From: Muricauda sp. SCSIO 64092
GTDB taxonomy: Bacteria; Bacteroidota; Bacteroidia; Flavobacteriales; Flavobacteriaceae
Assembly (NCBI RefSeq): GCF_023016285.1
Contig: NZ_CP095413.1
Coordinates: 1,488,001 to 1,552,000, forward strand
Direction: 5' to 3'
Length of the DNA: 64,000 bases
Below the pieces are notes generated by a model. It made no database searches. It saw only the letters and a list, made by a program, of their open reading frames with translations, and was not told the origin of the DNA. Every line of letters begins with the position of its first letter. The first letter of the stretch is position 1. Shown one piece after another: positions 54,898 to 63,091 of this stretch. The translations under genes were made by a program, and so were the position numbers.

Positions 54898-54993
54898 ATG
54901 AAAAAGGTTTCCATGTTCAAGGTAGTACAGCGTAAAACGGTAAATGGAAACCGAATTTTTAAAACGAACAGTCCACTCATCATTTATCCTTGA
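54898..54993 (+). CDS. Possible 31-residue basic microprotein
   Basis: ATG to TGA frame encoding MKKVSMFKVVQRKTVNGNRI and then FKTNSPLIIYP. It is Lys/Arg-rich. The frame ends 8 bases before a strong 12-bp hairpin, as a terminated mini-gene might, but its body also overlaps an inverted repeat, so a structured RNA is an alternative. Confidence 0.25.
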   Translation: MKKVSMFKVVQRKTVNGNRIFKTNSPLIIYP

Positions 54994-55000
54994 ACTGGAG

Positions 55001-55034
55001 TACAATGGAACCGGAAAATCATGGTTCCATTGTA
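55001..55034. repeat. 12-bp inverted repeat
   Basis: TACAATGGAACC / GGTTCCATTGTA pair perfectly around a 10-base loop. No T-run follows on either strand, so it is not a standard terminator. Confidence 0.7.
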
Positions 55035-55154
55035 TTCCCTACTTCTTTTCAATTCGGCAATATTCCCACTTCCTTTCCAAAGGAACCAAAAATCAAGAAG
55101 CCGCTATTGCACTTACCCCCTCTGTTTTGTTACAAGTTCCCTAAAATCCACTAT

Positions 55155-55180
55155 TTGAAACATTGGTATCCATATCTTTG
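55155..55180 (+). promoter_or_regulatory. Candidate promoter of the rhodanese operon
   Basis: TATCTTTG (55173-55180) is an exact -7 box only 8 bases before ATG 55189; TTG at 55155-55157 is 15 bases upstream of it. The transcript would be almost leaderless, or translation would start at the second ATG (55198). Confidence 0.4.
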
Positions 55181-55188
55181 GATTCCAA

Positions 55189-55716
55189 ATGAAGTCCATG
55201 CGCATTCGTCTTCTTTATCTGCTGTTCGTATTCACTGCAATGCCCTGCATTTCGCAAACCATCGATGGGGCCCTAAAACGTTTTAACAGCGGAAGTGTAC
55301 CCTATATTAGCGTGCCGGAATTAAAAGGTTCAAGTCCAATCCTTTTGGATACCCGTAAAAAAGAAGAATATCAGGTGAGCCATATAGAAGGAGCTATCTG
55401 GACCGGTTTTAAAACCTTTACCTTGGACTCACTTCAACGTCAAGTTCCTGACAAAGAAGCGCCTATAGTCGTGTATTGTTCCATAGGTGTTCGCTCCGAA
55501 CAGATAGGGGAAAAACTGCGCAAAGCTGGCTATTCCAATGTAAAAAATCTTTACGGAGGCATATTTGAGTGGAAAAATCAAGGTAATCCCGTGGTGGATT
55601 CGATGGGTCGGCCCACGGAAGAAGTGCATGCCTTTGACAAGCATTGGGGCAAGTTATTGACCAACGCCAAAAAAGTGTATCATACAAAACCAGAACGGAT
55701 TGAGAACCAACCCTGA
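55189..55716 (+). CDS. Exported rhodanese-domain protein
   Basis: A 175-residue protein with a signal peptide (RIRLLYLLFVFTAMPCISQ) and one rhodanese domain. The active Cys is C97 in VVYCSIGVRSEQ, with the domain opening at ILLDTRKKEEYQVSHIEGA and closing at NLYGGIFEWKNQG. It probably handles sulfane sulfur or another thiophilic group in the periplasm. The 3' end overlaps the following glycosyltransferase-type gene by 17 bases, which ties it to the arsenosugar-type genes. Start could be ATG 55189 or 55198. Confidence 0.87.
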   Translation: MKSMRIRLLYLLFVFTAMPCISQTIDGALKRFNSGSVPYISVPELKGSSPILLDTRKKEEYQVSHIEGAIWTGFKTFTLDSLQRQVPDKEAPIVVYCSIGVRSEQIGEKLRKAGYSNVKNLYGGIFEWKNQGNPVVDSMGRPTEEVHAFDKHWGKLLTNAKKVYHTKPERIENQP

Positions 55717-56320
55717 CCTACTCCTAATTTTTACCCGGAACCCGGAACTTGGAAAATGCAAGACACGCCTGGCGGCAAAAATTGGTGACAAGGCCGCATT
55801 GGATATCTATAATTTTTTGCTCCAACATACGGTCGCCATTACACGAGAACTGAAAGTTGACAAATGGGTGTATTATTCCGAAGCGATTTGGGAAACGGAT
55901 ATTTGGGACAACAAACACTACGGAAAAGAACTTCAAGAGGGTACCGATTTAGGGGAGCGCATGATGAATGCTTTTCAAGAAGGTTTCAACAAGGGGTATG
56001 AAAAAATTATTATTATTGGCAGCGATTTGTACAACTTATCCCAAACGGATCTGGAAAACGCTTTCAACCTGTTGGAAAAACACGAATTTGTGGTTGGTCC
56101 TGCCGAAGATGGTGGATATTACCTGTTGGGAATGCGGAGCTTGAAAAAGGAATTGTTCCAAAACAAAAACTGGGGGAACGATACCGTACTAAAAGCCACC
56201 TTGAACGATTTGACTGAAAATGACCATGTCCTTTTGGATACCAGGAATGACGTGGACCACTATGAGGATATTGCAACCATTGCAGCGTTTCAACCCTTTT
56301 TAAAACATATGCGGAAATGA
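55700..56320 (+). CDS. TIGR04282-type glycosyltransferase (arsenosugar-associated)
   Basis: A 206-residue protein of the DUF2064/TIGR04282 nucleotidyl/glycosyl transferase-like family, named from its presence in arsenosugar gene clusters. Recognised by LLLIFTRNPELGKCKTRLAA at the N-terminus, IIIGSDLYNLSQTDLENAF and VVGPAEDGGYYLLGM. The likely start is TTG 55700, overlapping the rhodanese gene, since no ATG precedes the conserved core. The stop overlaps the PNP start by 4 bases (ATGA). The precise reaction is not established. Confidence 0.85.
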   Translation: MRTNPDLLLIFTRNPELGKCKTRLAAKIGDKAALDIYNFLLQHTVAITRELKVDKWVYYSEAIWETDIWDNKHYGKELQEGTDLGERMMNAFQEGFNKGYEKIIIIGSDLYNLSQTDLENAFNLLEKHEFVVGPAEDGGYYLLGMRSLKKELFQNKNWGNDTVLKATLNDLTENDHVLLDTRNDVDHYEDIATIAAFQPFLKHMRK

Positions 56321-57132
56321 CAAAAAAACAATTGGATGAATCTGTTGGATACCTAAAGAACAAAGGTTTTGACAAGCCGGAAATAGGTATTGTACTGGGA
56401 ACGGGCCTAGGACAACTGACCAACGAAATTAAAAATCCCATAGAGGCCCACTATAACCATATCCCCTATTTTCCATTGGCCACCGTTGAGTTCCATTCCG
56501 GGAAGCTTATTTATGGAACAATTGAAGGAAAAAAAGTGGTGGTCATGCAAGGTCGTTTTCATTTATATGAGGGATATGATTTTCTGGATGTGACCTATCC
56601 CGTCCGTGTCATGCACCAGTTGGGAATACAAAAATTGTTCATCTCCAATGCCGCTGGAGCCATCAATCTGGACTTTAAAAAGGGGGATATGATGTTGATT
56701 GAAGATCACATCAACCTACAAGGGGGCTCCCCTTTGGCCTTTAAAAATGTTGCGGAATTTGGAGATCGATTTGTGGATATGAGCGAACCTTATGATGTGG
56801 AAATGAGGGAAAAACTGGAAGGGATTGCCAAAAAAGAAGGAATCTCACTAAAAAAGGGAGTCTATGTCTCCGTAGTGGGTCCACAACTGGAAACCAAAGC
56901 AGAGTACCGGATGCTGAAAACCATGGGCGCAGATGCCGTTGGCATGAGTACCGTTCCCGAAGTCATAGTGGCCAATCACTTAAGACTACCGATCGTGGCG
57001 GTATCCGTTTTAACGGATGAGTGTGATCCAGACAATCTAAAGCCCATAAATATCCAGGAAATCATCGAAATTGCAGGAAAGACCGAACCAAAAATGGTAA
57101 AATTGTTCAAGGAACTGATCAATCATATCTGA
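56317..57132 (+). CDS. Purine-nucleoside phosphorylase
   Basis: Class I trimeric PNP, 271 residues. Phosphate and purine sites are visible in IGIVLGTGLGQL, MQGRFHLYEGY, FISNAAGAIN and the late GADAVGMSTVPEVIVA and VLTDECDPDNL. It splits purine nucleosides with phosphate. In this operon it could remove adenine from an adenosine-type intermediate, as proposed for arsenosugar formation, besides ordinary salvage. It overlaps the upstream gene by 4 bases, followed by a 123-base gap. Confidence 0.94.
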   Translation: MTKKQLDESVGYLKNKGFDKPEIGIVLGTGLGQLTNEIKNPIEAHYNHIPYFPLATVEFHSGKLIYGTIEGKKVVVMQGRFHLYEGYDFLDVTYPVRVMHQLGIQKLFISNAAGAINLDFKKGDMMLIEDHINLQGGSPLAFKNVAEFGDRFVDMSEPYDVEMREKLEGIAKKEGISLKKGVYVSVVGPQLETKAEYRMLKTMGADAVGMSTVPEVIVANHLRLPIVAVSVLTDECDPDNLKPINIQEIIEIAGKTEPKMVKLFKELINHI

Positions 57133-57255
57133 CTTGCCGCTTACGATCCATGACCTTAAGGCCAGGCCCAACGATAAAAATTGGGAATAAGTGAAATCCC
57201 TACGTAAGGAAGAAAGGTTTTTTGCTACTCTTATTGGCATAGAAGCCCAATTCTT

Positions 57256-57957
57256 ATGAACGACGCTTTAGGTATAAGCATTATCATCCCTACATTGAAT
57301 GAAGCCCAAGGTCTGGGTCGTGTCCTGGAACACCTCAATACCATTAAAAACAAAAAGCTCACCAAGGAAATTATTGTCGTGGACGGGGGAAGTCACGACC
57401 GAACCATTGAAATAGCCTCACATCACGATTGTACCGTAGTACATTCAAAGGCGGGAAGGGCAACACAAATGAATAAAGGAGCCGAAATGGCCCAAGGTGA
57501 ACTCCTTTATTTTTTACATGCAGATACCTATCCTCCCAAAAAATTTGACCATCTCATCCTCACGGCCGTTCATGATGGTTTTGAAGCCGGTTGCTTCCGT
57601 ATGAGGTTCGACACTAAAAATCCGATCCTTCGGTTTTTTGCCTGGTTATCCAGGGTGAACCATACCTTGTGCAGGGGGGGAGATCAATCTTTGTTTATTA
57701 CAAGGACACAATTCCGGAACCATCAAGGTTTTGATGAGAAGTATCTTATCTATGAGGATAGTGAATTCATCCAAAGAATATATAAAAACCTGAATTTTAA
57801 AGTGTTACCACAAAACGTCATTACCTCAGCACGAAAATACAGACAAAAAGGATGGATGAAGGTCCAATTCCATTTTGGGATGATCCACCTCAAGAACTTT
57901 ATGGGGGCACCTCCCAATGAGCTTTACAGTTATTATAAAAAACATCTATTGAACTAA
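57256..57957 (+). CDS. TIGR04283-type family 2 glycosyltransferase (arsenosugar-associated)
   Basis: A 233-residue GT2 enzyme. GT-A motifs: SIIIPTLNEAQGLGRVLEHL, IIVVDGGSHDRT, the DxD-like FLHADTYPP, and GGDQSLFITRTQF with EDSEFIQRIYK near the end. The closest family label I can give is TIGR04283, which occurs beside TIGR04282 genes in arsenosugar clusters. No methyltransferase ArsM or radical-SAM ArsS gene is in this window, so the product may differ. Confidence 0.86.
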   Translation: MNDALGISIIIPTLNEAQGLGRVLEHLNTIKNKKLTKEIIVVDGGSHDRTIEIASHHDCTVVHSKAGRATQMNKGAEMAQGELLYFLHADTYPPKKFDHLILTAVHDGFEAGCFRMRFDTKNPILRFFAWLSRVNHTLCRGGDQSLFITRTQFRNHQGFDEKYLIYEDSEFIQRIYKNLNFKVLPQNVITSARKYRQKGWMKVQFHFGMIHLKNFMGAPPNELYSYYKKHLLN

Positions 57958-57967
57958 ACCCACACGC

Positions 57968-58861
57968 ATGATGTCTAAATCATTTTTTTTCGTGTTTGCC
58001 ATTTTCCTATTGCTATGTAGCTGTATGGAAGAAAAAAGGGACAAACCAAAATCCATAGTGGACAAGGATTTGGCAATGGCCCCAGAAGGTTGGATACGGA
58101 AAAGGGTACAAAAAGCAGCACAACGATTTAATGCCACGGAAGCAGGGAAGATTGTTTGGCAGGCCATGGAAGCCCATGGTGGGCTGGAGAATTGGTATGG
58201 CAACGGTCCCGTGTCATTTCATTTTAATTATCAACCCTTGGACGGCGGCGTACCAAGAAACACATACCAGGTTATAGATACTTGGTCCAGTAGGGCAAGA
58301 CACTATCAGGCAGGGGACTCCCTGTCCCAATACGGTTGGGACGGCAAAGCGGCATGGGTAATGGCAAAAGACAGTACTACGTTCAATTACAATACTAGAT
58401 TTTGGTCCCTAACACCTTACTTTTTTATGGCCCAACCTTTTGTTCTCGATGGAAAAGGTGTTCATTTGGAACAACTTCCCCAGAGAAACCATAACGGCAA
58501 AATTCAGGATGTGATCAAGGTAACTTTTGATCCAGGCACCGGTGATGCTCCCGACGATTACTATATCCTTTATTTTGATGGCGAAACCCATTTGCTAAAT
58601 GTTATAAGGTATATTGTTTCTTACCCTGGGTATTTTGAAAAAGGGAAGCATCTTCCTGAAAAATTTATGCTTCTTGAAGGAAAGCAGACCATAAACGGGA
58701 TTCCATTTCCAAAAACCTATAAAACGTTCTGGCTTACCAGTGATGGGCAACCCGGGGAGCATATCACCGATATTACTTTGGATGCGATAAAATTTATGCC
58801 AAAATTGGAAGCGGAACTTTTCCATAGTCCACCAGAAGCCAAAATCCTGGATGGCCTATAA
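57968..58861 (+). CDS. Lipoprotein, function unknown (DUF6503-like)
   Basis: A 297-residue exported lipoprotein; signal MMSKSFFFVFAIFLLLCSC with lipid Cys at 17 or 19. The mature protein is beta-rich with repeated Trp and Tyr and resembles the LolA/outer-membrane-lipoprotein-sorting-like fold of DUF6503 proteins (segments AWQAMEAHGGLENW-like and YILYFDGETHLLNVIRY). It begins 11 bases after the glycosyltransferase stop, so it is in the same operon. Family assignment is tentative. Confidence 0.7.
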   Translation: MMSKSFFFVFAIFLLLCSCMEEKRDKPKSIVDKDLAMAPEGWIRKRVQKAAQRFNATEAGKIVWQAMEAHGGLENWYGNGPVSFHFNYQPLDGGVPRNTYQVIDTWSSRARHYQAGDSLSQYGWDGKAAWVMAKDSTTFNYNTRFWSLTPYFFMAQPFVLDGKGVHLEQLPQRNHNGKIQDVIKVTFDPGTGDAPDDYYILYFDGETHLLNVIRYIVSYPGYFEKGKHLPEKFMLLEGKQTINGIPFPKTYKTFWLTSDGQPGEHITDITLDAIKFMPKLEAELFHSPPEAKILDGL

Positions 58862-58905
58862 AAGCCAAAATCAATAGGAGTTTCTGGAGTTTAAAGCCAA
58901 ATCAA

Positions 58906-59880
58906 TCAGTTGTTCTCTAGGGATAAATTCGCGTAATCCGTTAGGACACCGTTGGTAATGATATTGGTAAGCACATTTTCTTGGGAGCTGATCGATATTC
59001 TTTCCTCAATACTGGGATTTCTGGAATCCCCTATATCAATCATAGTTACAGGAGGCAATACATTGGTCACCAAATAAAGATTGCTGCTATTGGCAAATAC
59101 TTCGGTAAAATTCTTCTGCTCGTTTTCAATGCTGTTTTTATTGAAAATGTGCTGTAAACTCTTTGCGAAACGCTCACTTTCCGGGCTTTTACCATGATGG
59201 AATATGGAAACCTCAAAATGTTTGCTATCCTTTACCGTGTTATTCAGGTTAATGACCACTATTCGTTGGTACTTCCCCATATTCTTCAGGTAGCGCTTGT
59301 TTATTATTTCAACATAATGCTGCATCTGGTTTTGGTCCGCTATGGCATTTTCAGTGGTATCACCATTTTCGATTGCGGAAGGGGAAGATAAAATATCATC
59401 GTCCTTCAATTCATCTATTAAATACACTTTGGCCCCGTGCACCATCAATTTTTGGGCAACACTGCGTACGATCTGATTTCGTACAAATTGCAATTCCCTT
59501 GACCCCTTCACACCATTCTGACCGGACAGCAAATAAATGACCGCATTTTTTAATCGTTCACTCTTAGGGGAAATGGAACCCAACTCTTCATCAAAAATGG
59601 GGGATTCCTTATCAATCCCTTCCGAAATGCTCAAAGCCATTTTTTTAAAGGAATCCGGAGCATCCGGGATTATATATTCCCTATCCAGGTAGAGTTCGCT
59701 GCCATTTTTCAAGTCATTAAGATTCAGGCGAACAAAATCCGCATAATATTTAACCGGATCCAAACCTTGCTTCCGTAATATGGAAAAAATACCATCACCA
59801 CTTTCTGCCTTTACCGCAATGGTTTGGGCAGTTGTTAGAAAACTACAGGAGAAAACTAGTATTAAAATGAATGGTTTCAT
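58906..59880 (-). CDS. LysM plus decayed N-acetylmuramoyl-alanine amidase-like protein
   Basis: A 324-residue exported protein. Signal MKPFILILVFSCSFLTTAQ; a LysM-like domain follows (AESGDGIFSILRKQGLD ... LKNGSELYLDREYIIP, residues about 22-72). The rest aligns in layout with Amidase_3, but the zinc ligands are replaced: the DPGHGG position reads LLSGQNG (117-123), SIHAN reads VINLNN, and LVELGF reads MIDIGD. One Glu position survives (ELQF, 129-132). It is likely a non-catalytic peptidoglycan-binding or regulatory protein. ATG 59880 gives the cleanest signal; longer in-frame starts exist to 59922. Confidence 0.75.
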   Translation of the reverse strand: MKPFILILVFSCSFLTTAQTIAVKAESGDGIFSILRKQGLDPVKYYADFVRLNLNDLKNGSELYLDREYIIPDAPDSFKKMALSISEGIDKESPIFDEELGSISPKSERLKNAVIYLLSGQNGVKGSRELQFVRNQIVRSVAQKLMVHGAKVYLIDELKDDDILSSPSAIENGDTTENAIADQNQMQHYVEIINKRYLKNMGKYQRIVVINLNNTVKDSKHFEVSIFHHGKSPESERFAKSLQHIFNKNSIENEQKNFTEVFANSSNLYLVTNVLPPVTMIDIGDSRNPSIEERISISSQENVLTNIITNGVLTDYANLSLENN

Positions 59881-59956
59881 TAAAATCATATCGCTGTGAC
59901 GGCAACAAATATAGTGCTTCATCGATGAAATGCAAAAAATATCGATGAAATGTATT

Positions 59957-61225
59957 CTAAAAATATTGACCTATCCCAAAAACGACCCCCCTGGTCGCAT
60001 TGGTGGTAATGCCATGACCGTAATCTATTCTAAAGATGGCATTGAAAATGCGCTTATGGATAAGCCGTATCCCTATTCCTGGATATATGCGGAGGTTCTG
60101 ATCATCGGCAAAGTCCCCAAAATCACCCCCTGGATTCCGCCAACTTCCCCCATCTATAAAAATGTTCCCCTGAAGGACAAACCAATCCTTTTCAATAATG
60201 GAATGTCTGTATTCCGTATTAATGACAATGGCACCGGTTCCGCGGTCAATAACGTTGCCAACTCCACGAATGTTCAAATTATTGTCCACCGCAAAAGGTG
60301 CAAAAGGGGTGTCCAGATTGCTGGCCAGTCCCAATCGTAGCCTGGAAGCCCAATTCCCTTTTTTCCCTACCCTCATGAAGTAGGAAAAATCATTGAACCC
60401 AATCCAAAATTCCGGAAGTTGATCGCTTGTACTGACTACATACTGAAGGTTCAATACGCTTCGAAACCCATTCAAATAATGATAATAATACGTAATGCCA
60501 TCATGATTGTAAATGAGTTTGTACAACAACTTATCCACCATAAGTTCCTGTGGGACATCTGGGGAAGTGGCTCCAAAAAGGTAATTGTAATCCTCGGTAA
60601 ATAGATTGATTCCCAATTCAAAACGATTTTTAAAATTAGGCTCAAAAAGTGCCAAAAGCTCAATGGATTCGTTATTGTACTCATAATCTGCAGTTCCGTT
60701 GTCCAAAAAGACCGGTTCCTGTGTAGTTAGGTTCTGGTAATTTAGGGCAAGCCCCCATTTATTGGAGAATAGATATGGAGCCCGAATGTTAAATCCATAG
60801 GAATGGAAAACATCGTACTGATAAAATGCACCCAAGGTCATGTTCTCGCCCAGAAAGTTGAATTCCTGCAATCCAACCCTAAAGGCGAATTCGTCATCAT
60901 TTGAGGTGAATATATTGGCAAAGGGAATTAACGTGAAATTCTCCTCTATACCATAAATTACGTTGTAATACCCTTCCACATCGGACATAAATACTTGATA
61001 ATAGGCATGTGATATGGACGGCAATCGAATTAACCGGTCAATATCCATCTGAATTTTTGTGGAATCCAAGACCTGACCCGGTTTTACCTGGGAAACCTTT
61101 TTAATGAAAGCTGTCCTGGTACGTTTGTTTCCCTGTACTTTAAGGTCCGCTACCAGAGGTTCCTGTCCCTGCATTCCGGTCAACACTAAAAAGAACACCA
61201 TAAAAAAGTGAAATTCCCGAACCAA
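59957..61225 (-). CDS. Omp85-superfamily protein with one POTRA domain
   Basis: A 422-residue outer-membrane protein. After a short signal there is a single POTRA-like domain (DLKVQGNKRTRTAFIKKVSQ to about residue 95). A compact barrel follows, with the Omp85 loop-6 motif as IRGVGNVIDRGTGAIVINTEYRH and a final strand GVVFGIGQYF. BamA has five POTRAs and TamA three, so this is a minimal type. It starts at TTG 61225, which gives a charged signal-peptide start; ATG 61201 is the alternative. Its role could be autotransport or lipoprotein or glycolipid export; not known. Confidence 0.78.
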   Translation of the reverse strand: MVREFHFFMVFFLVLTGMQGQEPLVADLKVQGNKRTRTAFIKKVSQVKPGQVLDSTKIQMDIDRLIRLPSISHAYYQVFMSDVEGYYNVIYGIEENFTLIPFANIFTSNDDEFAFRVGLQEFNFLGENMTLGAFYQYDVFHSYGFNIRAPYLFSNKWGLALNYQNLTTQEPVFLDNGTADYEYNNESIELLALFEPNFKNRFELGINLFTEDYNYLFGATSPDVPQELMVDKLLYKLIYNHDGITYYYHYLNGFRSVLNLQYVVSTSDQLPEFWIGFNDFSYFMRVGKKGNWASRLRLGLASNLDTPFAPFAVDNNLNIRGVGNVIDRGTGAIVINTEYRHSIIEKDWFVLQGNIFIDGGSWRNPGGDFGDFADDQNLRIYPGIGIRLIHKRIFNAIFRIDYGHGITTNATRGVVFGIGQYF

Positions 61226-61304
61226 TAGCTTTTCTTTTTTTTAGGGAACCTATACTACTACAAGGTAAACAATATCCCTAGACCGCAATCATTTTAATAG
61301 CCCT

Positions 61305-62045
61305 CTATTGTAAACTAAATGTTATTTCTGAAAAAAGGTTGACCCAGTTATCTTCCGTTACTGCCAAAAGCGAAAAATTATAAGGGACATTCAATTCCAA
61401 TTCCGGTGGTATCTCCCGTGTAATATTGAGCACCACATTATCCAATTTGTAGTATTGGAAGTTTCTTTCCAAGGTGTAGGTGCCGGACAAAAGATCATCA
61501 TCTTGGGTGGACACTACATGAAAATAGATAATGGAATCCCCAAAAACACCGTCTACCCAATTGAATTTTGGCATTGTGGGTTGTTCCCTATTGTCCACAC
61601 TTACGTTTTCCGGTAGAAACTCCGTGATTTGGGTGAGATGGCGCAACCGAATGGGATTGGAAATATGGACCACCCCATTCTCTTCAAAGGTGATGATTAC
61701 CCACTTTTCACGTTCTGGGTCCACTTCAAAAAACTGGAGGTAATTATTAAAAATCCCCCGCAAAGGAGGCAGTTGTTCCGTATAGTTCCCATAAGTATTG
61801 GGATCTTCGGTGATTGTTTCCGTTTCAAAATAGCGGATATTGGTTACCCCGGGCCTTGGGTAAAAGTACACATTGACCAGCTGGCCATCCCTACTGTTTC
61901 CTGCACAGGCAATGACACTAGAACTCACAATTTCCCTTCCTTCAATGGCAGATGCCAAGTTAAAACGGCTTGGATCATTTTGCTCATCAGTGGAACAGGA
62001 GCAAATCAAGAGCACCCAAAAAAAATGAATGGTCCTCCGCATCAC
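61305..62045 (-). CDS. Lipoprotein, function unknown
   Basis: A 246-residue lipoprotein (MMRRTIHFFWVLLICSCS, lipid Cys 15 or 17). The mature part is beta-rich with two likely immunoglobulin-like folds (VNVYFYPRPGVTNIRYFE; VPYNFSLLAVTEDNW). It resembles DUF4249-type outer-membrane proteins in layout but I cannot confirm. Its start overlaps the stop of the GH113-like gene by 4 bases. Confidence 0.65.
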   Translation of the reverse strand: MMRRTIHFFWVLLICSCSTDEQNDPSRFNLASAIEGREIVSSSVIACAGNSRDGQLVNVYFYPRPGVTNIRYFETETITEDPNTYGNYTEQLPPLRGIFNNYLQFFEVDPEREKWVIITFEENGVVHISNPIRLRHLTQITEFLPENVSVDNREQPTMPKFNWVDGVFGDSIIYFHVVSTQDDDLLSGTYTLERNFQYYKLDNVVLNITREIPPELELNVPYNFSLLAVTEDNWVNLFSEITFSLQ

Positions 62046-63046
62046 ATTGCGGTTTTATAGAACTCCTTAATGACCCTTTCCGCGGGTTTGTTCTGTGGGG
62101 TAAAGCGATTGTCTCCCGATCCTCCCGAGCGTTTATGATGGATAAACCATTTCCAGACAAAACCACCGGCAAACCACTCTTCTTTCCAAAAATCATCAAA
62201 AACCACCTGTAGCGCTTTTGCCTGGGCATCCAAATTCACCTGCATTTGGTTTTGATCGACCAACCACGGCTTTTTGGCCGTATAATCCATACTGCGATAA
62301 CCAAATTCCGTGAATAGGATTGGGGTTTGGTAGTGGTCCGACATCTCTTGCATGGCAGATTTCCATTTTTGCCAGCCTTCCCGCATTTGTTCGGGAGTTG
62401 GATTACGGGCCTCGGACAATGGAAAATAGGCATCCACCCCAATATAATCCAAATCGTTCCAAAAGGGTGTACGTTTATACTCATCCCAATTGGCCGCATA
62501 AGTCAATTTTCCTTTGTAGACCTTTCTTATCTCCGTTATGAGCGTACTCCAAAAACCAGGTCTGTTTTTTATGAACTCATCCAGTTCGGTCCCAATACAG
62601 TAAACAGCGGTTTTTGTTTCCTGGGCCAATTTGGCATAAGTTAAAATGAAGTCCTTATACGTTTGTTCCAATGTTTGCCAGTCTTTTTCATTTTTCATTA
62701 AGATATCCCCGGTAAATTCACCCCGCCATACCCATATCTGTGGTTTCAACATGATCTTTATACCATTCTTTTGAAGCAGCTGGATATACTGCTTGGCTCC
62801 TGCCCTTGTTTCCCCATACCATTGACGGTCCGTATCAAATATTACATTGGGGTTGTCCAAACTTCGAATAAAACCAAAGGGCATAACGGCGGCGTAATTG
62901 GCATGTATTGCAATTACCGGATCTATATGTTCCTGGTTTACTTCTTCCCTCGATCCAACAAAACTTATTCCATTGATTTTGTCAACCGGTTGACTACTGC
63001 AGGTAAGTTGGAGTAAACCTAAAAAAAGCAGTCCCAATCGTTTCAT
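62042..63046 (-). CDS. GH113-like glycoside hydrolase lipoprotein
   Basis: A 334-residue TIM-barrel hydrolase resembling GH113 (beta-mannanase type). Lipobox LLQLTC (Cys16). The acid/base Glu is E154 in IGTELDEF and the nucleophile E247 in ILFTEFGYRS; other barrel segments are MLKPQIWVWRGEF and DYIGVDAYFPL. It is exported, so it acts on extracellular or envelope polysaccharide. The start codon lies in the loop of a 10-bp inverted repeat. It overlaps the next lipoprotein gene by 4 bases. Confidence 0.82.
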   Translation of the reverse strand: MKRLGLLFLGLLQLTCSSQPVDKINGISFVGSREEVNQEHIDPVIAIHANYAAVMPFGFIRSLDNPNVIFDTDRQWYGETRAGAKQYIQLLQKNGIKIMLKPQIWVWRGEFTGDILMKNEKDWQTLEQTYKDFILTYAKLAQETKTAVYCIGTELDEFIKNRPGFWSTLITEIRKVYKGKLTYAANWDEYKRTPFWNDLDYIGVDAYFPLSEARNPTPEQMREGWQKWKSAMQEMSDHYQTPILFTEFGYRSMDYTAKKPWLVDQNQMQVNLDAQAKALQVVFDDFWKEEWFAGGFVWKWFIHHKRSGGSGDNRFTPQNKPAERVIKEFYKTAM

Positions 63047-63064
63047 AAAAACTTCGATTGGGAC
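63031..63064 (-). promoter_or_regulatory. Hairpin enclosing the GH113 start codon
   Basis: GTCCCAATCG / CGATTGGGAC pair perfectly around a 14-base loop. On the mRNA the ATG of the GH113-like gene sits inside that loop. It could be an operator or modulate translation. Confidence 0.4.
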
Positions 63065-63091
63065 TAAAATACTTTTTTTAGGGACAACCCC

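Larger units (their letters stand above)
54511..55188. other. Intergenic region with several inverted repeats
   Basis: A 678-base gap without a convincing ordinary gene. It holds four inverted repeats: AACCATAGTT/AACTATGGTT at 54680-54700, AAATCAAT/ATTGATTT at 54862-54886, GGTTTCCAT/ATGGAAACC at 54906-54952, and a 12-bp stem at 55001-55034. Two very short open frames (54736 and 54898) are described separately. I do not recognise a known RNA family here; tmRNA, RNase P RNA, SRP RNA and 6S hallmarks were not seen. Confidence 0.6.

Noticed and set aside
54944..55286. Frames of 66 and 98 residues in the gap before the rhodanese gene
   Set aside because: They run across the 12-bp hairpin and the -7 box, have no recognisable domain, and the longer one overlaps the rhodanese start in another frame.
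59930..60340. 136-residue plus-strand frame
   Set aside because: Antisense to the Omp85 gene; composition is that of a reversed barrel gene and no family is recognisable.
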